Assembly: GCA_030549335.1 (NCBI GenBank)
Contig: CM060194.1
Coordinates: 72,266,077-72,330,076, forward strand
Direction of reading: 5' to 3'
DNA: 64,000 nucleotides
Origin: Pontederia crassipes
Lineage: Eukaryota; Streptophyta; Magnoliopsida; Commelinales; Pontederiaceae
Of the stretch, positions 45,475 to 55,149 are shown in pieces. The notes beneath the pieces are model-generated. The model made no database searches and had not been told where the DNA came from. It saw nothing but the letters and a program-made list of their open reading frames with translations. Position 1 is the first letter of the stretch; each line of letters begins with the position of its first letter. A program made the translations under genes and the position numbers.

Positions 45475-48400
45475 TGATGCATGCATTTCATAACATTTAG
45501 TTTGAGTTGAATTTAGATTTATTTTTATAATTTTTTCATGGCATGCATCAATTTTTGTTTTATTTATTGCAATAATTTTCTTGAGCTCTCCTACTAGCAT
45601 GGTCTGTTAGTTTTGTAGGAAAATCTCTTAATACGATGGAAAATATCTGAGCAAAAAAAGATGAAGAAATCAACCTCAATCGTAACACCGGCATAACGAC
45701 TAGGAAGTCAATTTCACAAGTCGTTATAATCTCTCACAACTCATACAGAAAGGATAGTTGGTCACCAGTCATAATAAAATTTTAACAATCCTACCTGTTA
45801 AAGACATGGACCGTGATGGAGAGCTAACGGAGCTCATAGAAATATACTCGTGCATAAAAAATTAGTTTACGGGCCGTTATAATGTCTTCACGGCACTGAT
45901 AGAACTATCGCGGAGTATAGCCAAAGCATATAACGAGCCGCCACACACCTCTCACGGATATCACATAATGGAAGTCTCAATCGAAGTAGTTTTTAACGGG
46001 TTGTTATATGGATTTCACGACATGTCTTAGAATTCAACAACCTTCATCATCGGTCGTAACATTTTGTTAACGACTCACACAAAATAGGTTGAAACATAAC
46101 ACACTTATGTTACGGTGTACATTGGTACCTTCACGACACACACATAACGGTTGTAAGATTTTGATAGAGATGTTATGGATCGTAAGGAGCTCATAACGAC
46201 CCGTAACATTAGAGGATATAACGACCTTCGCTAATTACATCTGTAAAGAAGCAATCAAAGTTGGATCGAATTCATTACGATCCGTAAGCGAGTTGTAACG
46301 ATCGTAATGGGAAATAACTTACGAGTCGTAAAGAGAATGTCATGATGCCTACAGAAACTAAAAATTGGATTTGCCCGAGTTATAGGCTGTGACATCTATG
46401 TTATGGGCCGTAACAATTATACAGACCTTGAACCAAAGTTGAATTTGGCCGTGAACACTTCATTATAGGCCATTAAGGGCGTTGATTTTTGTTGTTCTTT
46501 GATTTCTTGAATGGATTTTGATTGAATCGAGATTCCAGGGTGATGCTCAACCTTCTAGAAGTTAAAGTGAATTATAAATGTTTGAAATTGAAGATAAATT
46601 ATGTGGTTTTCAAGTCAAGAACAAGTCTAAACGAAAATAATTGTTTAATAACTTTTAGACTCCCAATTTATCAGAACTTATCGAGAACCCTTGGAGTTAT
46701 AAATAGAAGACTTAAGAGACATGAAAATTCGTGTTTGAATCTTGGAAAATTGTGCCTTATTGCTAAGAAGGAGTCCGGAAGCCAGAAGCTCACAGAAGGA
46801 GAAGGATCATACAGCAACTCGTCGATTAGGCTGTGCAATCGTCCAGGGGTTCTGGAGGCCACAAATCATTCTTCTATCATATGTTTAGATGCACTTTTAC
46901 CTAATTCATATAGTTCATTATTTCTGTAATAGAAATTTTATATTCTGTTCAAGAAGAGAAACTATTTGAGCCTTGTTATTAGTTAAGTTAATTAGACTTT
47001 TCGATTTCTTTTTTATTATGCATGTTGAGTTCATTCCTTTTTTATAGGTGATTTAATTTCTGAAGTTAAATTACACACCTGTAAAAGGAGTGATTAGTTT
47101 TAGGAATTCTTTTTCTTTGATAAATGATCTTTTAATTTCAAGTTGAAGCATACATAAAATGTGTTCGATAACTCGTTATTTGTGTCAAATTTCATACTGC
47201 CTATTATTCTGTCTAGATTTGCAGGTGAATAATAGTGTAGGAGATACATATTATTGCATCTTAACTTTTTGTAAAACTAATAATTGACTCGTTGTTTGCT
47301 GTTATTAATTTTATTAGAAGTTAATGTAATTTGATTTACTCGTATTGATAGATCAATACTTTAGGTATTCTTAACTTGTCTTAAGAATCGACACTGATAT
47401 TTCTGTTATGACTTAACTATTTATTGACGATCATACACGTTTATCTTTATATCAATCTTCCATAGTTCCCAAGGTTCAACATCACTTTTCTTTTAATTGT
47501 CAATCATTTTTTACGTAACTTTCATTTTTGTTTTGCAACACAAAACCCTTTCCTTCTCCTAGTAGGTCTTCAGGACAATTGATTTAGATAGTTCGTCGTG
47601 GAGTAAATTTCAGCCATGGTCATCCAACTTAGAAGGTATTCTCAGTAAGGTCATCCAACTTTATTTTGTAATACCAAAGTCATCGAACTTTAAAAATATT
47701 TCATCTGCAGTCATCACGACTAGTTATAGTCAGTAAACTCGTTAACTGCTGACGTGGCACCATGTCAATATTTTCTCTCTCCTTCATGTCAAATTAAAAA
47801 AAAATTCTACGTTAATATTTTTTCTATATGCCATGTCCGAACTTAATTTTGTATTTTCATGGTCATCAAACTTTTCAAAACTTTCAGACAAGATCATTCG
47901 GTCATTATTAAAAACTTAAAATATATAACTAAATAAAAATAAATAAAAAATTAAAGGCACTTAAACTAACTCGGTACATTTTTTGGCACGACCAACTCGG
48001 ATCGAGATGACCAAATTTTTAATGTGTATTAAATATAAAATATTATAATAATTTTTAATTTTTAATTAAGGAAATAAAAATTAAAATAATAATGTATCGA
48101 TTATACTTTTTGCCCTAAAATTTGAAATAATAAAGAATATTGTAATTAGAAAAATAAAAATATTTTTTCATGCGAGATTCCATTAGGGGCCGAACCAAAT
48201 CGTACTGGCTCAACAATTTTCATATTTAATATTATGATAATTAATAATTTTCATATTTAATATTATGATAATTAATAATTTGGCTCAACAATCCGTTGGA
48301 TGACGAGTCATGCCCAACACTCCGCTAGACGACCTTGTATGATTTGGCTTGGCTCCGCTAAAATCTCATGTGAAAAAATATTTTTATTTTTTTATTATAA

Positions 48401-49056
48401 TATTTTTTATTATTTAAATTTTAGAGCAAAAAACATAATCGATATGTTATTATTTTAATTTTAATTTAAAATAAAATTATTAAATAGCATAATATTATAT
48501 ATTTAATACGCATTAAAAATTTAGTCGTCTCAATCTAAGTGGGTCGTGCTAGAAAATGTACCGAGTTAGTGTAAGTACCTTTAGTTTTTATTTAGTTATA
48601 TATTATTTATTTTTTTTATTTTAAGTTTTTAATGATGATCGCGATTGAAAATTTGGAAAGTTGAATGACCTTGTCTGAAAGTTTTGAAAAGTTGGATAAC
48701 TATGTAGATACAAAATTAAGTTTTTTTTGAAAATGTTGACATGACATTTTTAATTTTTAATCTGACGTGGAGGAAAGAAAAATACTGGTGTGGTGCCACG
48801 TAAACATCCACGTCAGTGGTTAACATGTTTACTGATTATAACCGGTCATGATGATCGTGAATAAAATATTTTTAAAGCTCGATGATCTTGACGTTACAAA
48901 ATAAAGTTGGATGACCTTACTGGGAACACCCCCTAAGTTGGATGATCATGGCTGAAATTTATTCATTCCTCATGGGATCAACAACTCTATTTTTCACTTT
49001 ATTACTTCGACTAATACACTTGCTACCTATTATGTTGTTACATATTTTTTGCATCA
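45475..49056 (+). mobile_element. Solo LTR (Athila/Tat-like), interrupted by a foldback
   Basis: The left end is TGATGCATGCATTTCATAAC and the right end TTTTTTGCATCA, the same TGATGC...CATCA style as the LARD-like LTRs. The flanks AGAAG (45470-45474) and AGATG (49057-49061) match at four of five positions. Without the foldback (47601-48965) the LTR is about 2.2 kb. It has a TATAAATA box at 46698-46705 and a cluster of TCGTAAC/GTTACGA-type motifs at 45690-46480. No PBS follows the right end, hence solo. The 135-codon frame at 46522-46929 spans the promoter and leader and is not a recognised protein. Confidence 0.65.
47601..48965. mobile_element. Foldback (MULE-like) element, 1365 bp with arms of about 600 bp
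   Basis: The left end TAAATTTCAGCCATGGTCAT and the right end ATGATCATGGCTGAAATTTA are inverted copies. Matching continues through AGTAAGGTCATCCAACTTTA, TTATAGTCAGTAAAC, ACGTGGCACCA and TAACTCGGTACATTTT to the centre near 48220-48280, where a short direct repeat (TTTTCATATTTAATATTATG) occurs twice. A 9-bp duplication with two mismatches, TTCGTCGTG (47592-47600) and TTCCTCATG (48966-48974), supports a Mutator-type insertion into the solo LTR. It has no coding capacity. Confidence 0.82.
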
Positions 49057-50803
49057 AGATGCAACACGAACTCCATCACCCCACAAGAGAGATTGTAGAC
49101 ATCAGATGAAGTTGCACGCCAAACATCATGATCCATTACCAAATCATTTTACTTCCAACATGTTGTGGTACAAATTAATTGTAAACCTTTATAATTTGTA
49201 CAATAGAAATCAATAAATAAAAAAAAACTGCCCATATATGCAAGTGACACTTTCCATTTGTCGAATGGAAATCAACAAAAAAAATTTTTTTTGAAAAGTT
49301 AGGGTATGTGATTAAGGAATATCCAAAATGTCCTGATACAAGAACTAGAGGAGGTCCGGTGGCAGATCATTCTCCCAAAAAATATTGATCTTGCAGGATC
49401 GGCCAAAATTTGTGAGGTAATCAGTAGCGTGATTAACCTCACGATTACAATGGTTCACTTCCTAGTAATCAAAATCAGAAAGTTGTAATACAATGTCATA
49501 AACATAGTGTTTGGTGCGCCATGGGGTTCTTGATCTTTTAAGGATGCTGTTCACCAAAATGAGTGAGTCGATTCCTAAGTGAATTTGCCTGAAGAACTTC
49601 TGCCGACATCTTGTGATCCCTTCTAACAGCCCGAGCGCCTCCGCCTCCAAAACCGAAGAGATTCTCCTCCTTAGTGCCCTTGCGAGTTAGTGTAAGTACC
49701 TTTAGTTTTTATTTAGTTATATATTATTTATTTTTTTATTTTAAGTTTTTAATGATGATCGCGATTGAAAATTTGGAAAGTTGAATGACCTTATCTGAAA
49801 GTTTTGAAAAGTTGGATAACTATGTAGATACAAAATTAAGTTTTTTTTGAAAATGTTGACATGACATTTTTAATTTTTAATCTGACGTGGAGGAAAGAAA
49901 AATACTGGTGTGGTGCCACGTAAACATCCACGTCAGTGGTTAACATGTTTACTGATTATAACCGGTCATGATGATCGTGAATAAAATATTTTTAAAGCTC
50001 GATGATCTTGACGTTACAAAATAAAGTTGGATGACCTTACTGGGAACACCCCCTAAGTTGGATGATCATGGCTGAAATTTATTCATTCCTCATGGGATCA
50101 ACAACTCTATTTTTCACTTTATTACTTCGACTAATACACTTGCTACCTATTATGTTGTTACATATTTTTTGCATCAAGATGCAACACGAACTCCATCACC
50201 CCACAAGAGAGATTGTAGACATCAGATGAAGTTGCACGCCAAACATCATGATCCATTACCAAATCATTTTACTTCCAACATGTTGTGGTACAAATTAATT
50301 GTAAACCTTTATAATTTGTACAATAGAAATCAATAAATAAAAAAAAACTGCCCATATATGCAAGTGACACTTTCCATTTGTCGAATGGAAATCAACAAAA
50401 AAAATTTTTTTGAAAAGTTAGGGTATGTGATTAAGGAATATCCAAAATGTCCTGATACAAGAACTAGAGGAGGTCCGGTGGCAGATCATTCTCCCAAAAA
50501 ATATTGATCTTGCAGGATCGGCCAAAATTTGTGAGGTAATCAGTAGCGTGATTAACCTCACGATTACAATGGTTCACTTCCTAGTAATCAAAATCAGAAA
50601 GTTGTAATACAATGTCATAAACATAGTGTTTGGTGCGCCATGGGGTTCTTGATCTTTTAAGGATGCTGTTCACCAAAATGAGTGAGTCGATTCCTAAGTG
50701 AATTTGCCTGAAGAACTTCTGCCGACATCTTGTGATCCCTTCTAACAGCCCGAGCGCCTCCGCCTCCAAAACCGAAGAGATTCTCCTCCTTAGTGCCCTT
50801 GCG
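48563..50803 (+). repeat. Nearly perfect tandem duplication, unit about 1.12 kb
   Basis: Unit 1 is 48563-49683 and unit 2 is 49684-50803. By eye they differ by one substitution (TTGTCTG/TTATCTG) and by one base in each of two T runs. Each unit spans part of the foldback's right arm, the end of the solo LTR and the LINE 3' region. The junction near 49683 shows a short shared CGAG/GCGA overlap, consistent with microhomology-mediated duplication. An assembly artefact is possible. Confidence 0.95.
49345..49650 (-). pseudogene. LINE RNase H fragment, duplicated copy (truncated)
   Basis: The second copy of the RNase H 3' part, produced by the tandem duplication. It reads EAEALGLLEGITRCRQKFFR, then DSLILVNSILKRSRTPW, a stop after DFDY, then EVNHCNREVNHATDYLTNFG and a final stop. 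It lacks the N-terminal third present in the copy at 50581-50925 because the duplication junction cuts it at about 49683. Confidence 0.85.
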
Positions 50804-50925
50804 AAGAAAAAAATAACAAGTGAGGATCTGAGCAGGAAACATGCCCCCCCCCCCCCCACCCTAGTAGTAGTAAGGAATGAGTCATCCGAGTTAAGCTTCA
50901 CTCGAAATTGGGGAGGGGCACCCAC
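50464..50925 (-). pseudogene. LINE (L1-type) RNase H domain
   Basis: An RVT_3-type RNase H of the kind found at the C-terminus of many plant L1 LINEs and related host proteins, which would cleave the RNA strand of RNA-DNA hybrids. On the minus strand it reads PPQFRVKLNSDDSF (normally KLNVDGSF, so the first catalytic Asp is preceded by a changed context), GGGACFLLRSS, SSVLEAEALGLLEGI with the catalytic Glu, then GIDSLILVNSILKR with the DS active-site pair, and PWRTKHYVYDIVLQLSDFDY. A TAG at 50581-50583 interrupts before EVNHCNREVNHATDYLTNFG, which holds the His-Asn-Asp part (normally ADYL). The stop makes it a pseudogene. It follows the LINE zf-RVT region located at higher coordinates. Confidence 0.85.
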
Positions 50926-51621
50926 TTGACCCTAATAGGGTGTTGGGGGTATGTGCCTCAGGCATGTGCTGGTCAACATATTCATTATACCCAACAAGGG
51001 CTCTTTCCCAAATCACCTGGAAAGTTGCTCTACTAGAGTTAAATAGGATATCATTCCGCATTTTCCACAACCCCCCATAAGCAAAAGGAGAACAGGAAGA
51101 GAAATTTTAACTTTGAGCCGTTGTCCAAATGTTGGCCCTCAAGGGTCCATGGACCAGAAGACCAGGACTCCTGCAACTCAAAGTCAAAATTAAGCTCATC
51201 TGTCTTTCTGATTTTTCATCATCATTCCGTGAACAAGACAACAACGGCATACAAAATGCTACCCAGTCCCACTGGGGTTTCAATGCCAGTTTCTCTATTC
51301 AAAATTGAATCAAAGTCACCTTGGACTCTTGAGTTCTTTGGTTCCTTGGAACGGGCTTTCTTTCCATGAGACTTTGTTTTCTTTCCAACTTGACCATTTA
51401 CTTCTCCTACAGGTAGGTTGAATTCTCCTAGATTACCTTCTTTCATAAATATTCCCTCGCAAAACATGTCTTTTTTACTTTCCTTTAACAAAGATTTTTT
51501 CTTTCCTGTGATCTAAAAAAGATCATCTCGTAGAGGAGAAAGCAAATGTCCACCCGGAACCGAGAAACATGTCATAACATGTACAGTTAATTTGAAACCA
51601 AGATGAGATCTATAATATTTT
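50926..51621 (-). other. LINE-internal stretch between zf-RVT and RNase H
   Basis: On the minus strand, short coding-like pieces lead into the RNase H (FQVIWERALVGYNEY). A separate frame of 89 codons (51222-51491) is Lys/Gly-rich (KKTKSHGKKARSKEPKNSR) and not part of the usual LINE order. It could be a scrambled ORF1 piece. Not resolved. Confidence 0.4.
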
Positions 51622-52463
51622 TTAAAGGGGAATTTCATATTGAGTTCTTAATAGAATGCAATGCATACAAGGCCAAACTACCCGGAGAATAGTCTTTGGC
51701 GATTCATCAGGGCAGAGGAAGAAGAGATGACTATATGTTTCTGAGTGGATATCACAAAGTTTACATGATGTATTCATGGAGGGATTGAATATGGCAATAC
51801 TATCAAGTGTGGGCAGTTTGTGGTGAGCGAGCTTTCGAAGGAAAATGTGGAGTTTGGGGGGAAGCGGAATGCGCCATATCATCCTCCAATCGAGCCTTCC
51901 AAAGACCTATGGCTAATAAATCTATAAACACTTTTAGCATTTGCAATACCGTATGGGTCAGAAGACCACAACCACATGTCATCACATGTCACAACAGGTA
52001 AATGAATTTTTAAGATCTCCAGGCATAAAGAATCATAAAAAAATCGATTGTATGAGTTCCACTTTCCATGATTGTTTATGTATCGAATCAGAAACCAACA
52101 TAGAATCATATAGCCCAATACGAGAATAAGACATGTTAATGAAAGTAGGTAGCATAGCCAAAGGAATGTTGAAAAGCCAAGGATCATGAAAAATTTTAGT
52201 GTTGTGCCCGTTACCAATTTGGATATGCATGCCCAACCTGATGTCATGCAAGGTCTGTGTTATAGTTTTCAGCACCAGGAGACTGGCTGATTAAGACTGC
52301 TTGAATAAGACCATGGATGAGGCATTGCGTATTTGCACTTAACAATGTTTGTCCAGAGAGAGTTATGCATGTTTAGAAGATTGAGAATATGTTTTGCAAG
52401 TAATGATGGCCTTAACAAATTTTTTAATATACAATGAGATATAGCAAACTCAACTCCTTTCAT
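51622..52463 (-). pseudogene. LINE (L1-type) reverse transcriptase C-terminal region with zf-RVT
   Basis: Reading down from 52463: ILKNLLRPSLLAKHILNLLN, then SLWTNIVKCKYAMPHPW, which corresponds to the ALLAKQ.WRLL...SLW..+LK.KY region after the RT. Next comes IQIGNGHNTKIFHDPWLFN (usual pattern GNG..T.FW.DPW), a frameshift near 52080, LPVVTCDDMWLWSSDPYG and SVYRFIS, another shift, and the zinc-binding zf-RVT domain PPKLHIFLRKLAHHKLPT, then SCKLCDIHSETYSHLFFLCP. These follow the standard order of plant L1 ORF2. The polymerase core with its FADD motif is missing, so the copy is 5'-truncated as is typical of LINEs, and frameshifted. Confidence 0.85.
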
Positions 52464-53267
52464 GTCCTAGAACAAATATTTGAGAAAAGCCGCAATCTAC
52501 AGTAAGGACGCCTGAAAAGTTTTCCTCCATAAGAAGCTCATAGTGCACTGCACTCTATGTTTGCTGATTAGATATCTTCAAATGTGCAATCAGCATGCAG
52601 TCAAAGCATGAGAGTTGGTATATAAGAGAATAAAAAAATCTACTTAATAATTAATTGAGGGAAGCATGATCATAGTTAAAACTGAGATAATTAAGCTGCA
52701 AAAATTTAATTGACTGGATAAACTATGAATGAAAATGTCTTTAGTTTGAGTGATAATATTTTACGTTTTTGTCTTTCTAGATGTCAAGTTCATTAACTTC
52801 TCTTTGTTATAGAAAAGAAAACCTTAATTGAGGTTCTAGTTGATCATGTTATACTCTATCGAATGTAGTGCAATCTTTACGCCTTAATTAATATCTGTCC
52901 GCTTCTAGTAGAATACATGTTACAAATGTTGACACTATAATTCTCTTTTCTTTTTCTTTTGTATTATCACCTCATTATTCAGAAATCATCGCCGATTATA
53001 TAACTTTCATGGTTCCAACACATTCACTATATGTTGAAATATATGAGATTTTCAATTAGAATTTTCTACCTTAAAAAATTTAACTCGAAATCTTATTTAA
53101 ACAAATTGTTTACGAGTTCAACTTTCACCACCATTTGTAACCAACAAAACAAGTAGTTGTAACTAGTAAATCAAGTAGAAGTTGTCCTCATTTATCTGGT
53201 AAAATGTCTAGTTCCTCTTGATCTTGCCTTGCATGGACTCATTTCTTGTTGCTACAATTTGATTTCT
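52464..53267. other. Spacer, nothing recognised
   Basis: A+T-rich and non-coding. I see no element ends, RNA gene or protein motif. Confidence 0.55.
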
Positions 53268-54405
53268 TTTGGCCGTGCTTGGATGAGAATTTTTCGCGAA
53301 AACAAAGTCCAATTTTGCCAAACAACAACATAAGATCTGGTGGGCCCTACCCGAACTCAAGTTTCGGTTAATGCATGCAATTTCGACAAGTTCTCAATGA
53401 AAGTTTTCATCCATGCTGAGAACTTCGAAGTTCTGATTGCAATGCGCGGACTCGCCTCATATGTTCTTTCTTTTTTTTTAGAATATGGTTCATTTTTGCT
53501 TTTATCTAGTACTCTAATAATAATATATATAATACATGTATATATAAATATGTTATATCTATAACTATATTATATTATATATGTATGTATATAATTACTT
53601 CTTTAATTTTTCATTATCACAAAAATAATAAAATAAATTTATTTAGATCTAATGACATATAATTAGTTTATTAACTATTTACTATAATTAACTTAGTATT
53701 AGAGAACAATAAAATTTTAAAAAATCTATTATTAATTAAATCCGATATTAAATAATTATTTCCTTATACTTTAACTAATATTATAGTATAGTAAAATATT
53801 ATTAGTTAATATTATTTATTAAAATTTTTATATTTTTTGAATAATAATTAATTATAATATTATTTAAATATATTATTTCCTATATTATCAAAATAAATTG
53901 ATATCATTCCTCATCCAAGTTGATAATTAATTATATATTGCAAGTTCAATTATGTTTTAATACATTGTAGTTATTATAATGAAATAATATTAGTTATAAA
54001 AATAAATTATTTTAGGTCTAATATTAAATGAGTATTTTATTTGAGTTTAATATTAAATATCATATAATATATAGTTATTGTACATGAGTCTTTATTAATA
54101 AATATAATTTGATATTATTCATTAAATTATTTTATTAACTTAAGTATATTTTTATATAAAATATTTATTCAAATATATCTTTTACATACATTATAATATT
54201 AATTACATATCAATAAAAATAATAAATTATCTTTCTTATGCTTATTTTTTATCCAAACGTCTACAAAAATTTATTGGTGAAACTAATTTTTTAATTTCCC
54301 TTCATTACACTTTTCATCCAAACAACAAATTTAAACTTTTTATTTAATCGATTAGTTCTCGAAAACTAATAAGAACTTAAGTTCTTACATCCAAACACAC
54401 TCTTC
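53268..54405. mobile_element. Possible MITE-like element with GTGYTTGGATG ends
   Basis: The left GTGCTTGGATG (about 53275) and right CATCCAAACAC (about 54390) are inverted copies with one mismatch. They enclose an extremely A+T-rich core of about 1.1 kb in which further TTTGGAT-type inverted words recur (54250 and 54310). GTTTGGA-type ends are common in plant Harbinger/hAT MITEs. No target duplication could be fixed, so this is tentative. Confidence 0.3.
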
Positions 54406-54618
54406 GAGATTCCTAGCCTGAAGCACAGAGATGATTGATAAGTAATAAGATCATAAGAGATCATAAAATTAAAAATCATAAGATGAAATTGACAAACTAA
54501 TTATTAATAAAAATATATGTTTTAAAAAATCGACCAATTTTCACATTCAAATATAATATTAATGAAGAAATGCATTAAATTTTATCTAAAATTATTATTA
54601 TGAATATTTTTATTATTT

Positions 54619-55140
54619 GGGTTATTTCCTTAAACCTCCTTTAAATTATAATAATTTTTTGTGTCTAACATTGATTTATGAACTTACCGTATAACGTCCC
54701 TACACTTTATCGTGATTTTCACTTTACTCCTTTCGTCTAATTGTATTAATTTTTTTTGTTATTTCTATTTTTATGTATGAAAAGACTAAAGTATCCTTCT
54801 ATGAATTGTCATCTAGTATTTTAATATTTTTTAAAATAAAATAATAATATCATGAATAAATATAAAAATTAAAATATTTAAAAAGATGATCTTCGACATT
54901 ACTGACTTATTAATATATTTTATTTTATTTAAACATCAAAAGAAAGAACAACTCGTGAAATGATATTTTAGTCTTTTCATAAATAAAATATAAAAAATAA
55001 TGAAAAAAGTTAACAAAATTATACAGAAGAATTGAAATATAAACCGCGTTAAAATTTAGGAACGACATACGGTAAATTCATAATTTAGGAATAAATACAA
55101 AAAATCACTATATTTTAAGGATGGTTTAAGTAAATAATTC
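54619..55140. mobile_element. Foldback MULE-like MITE, 522 bp, exact 9-bp duplication
   Basis: The left end GGGTTATTTCCTTAAACC and the right end GGTTTAAGTAAATAATTC are inverted copies. Matching continues over arms of roughly 230 bp (for example TATGAACTTACCGTATAACG against the inverse of GACATACGGTAAATTCATAA, and ATGAAAAGACTAAAGTATCC against its inverse at 54970-54990). The flanking 9-bp direct repeat TTATTATTT is exact (54610-54618 and 55141-55149). A 9-bp duplication and long TIRs are the hallmarks of Mutator-like elements. It has no coding capacity. Confidence 0.87.
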
Positions 55141-55149
55141 TTATTATTT

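Noticed and set aside
42394-55140. The foldbacks as microRNA precursors
   Set aside because: Their arms are hundreds of bases long with transposon-type flanking duplications in two of three cases. They may yield siRNAs but do not have microRNA precursor dimensions.
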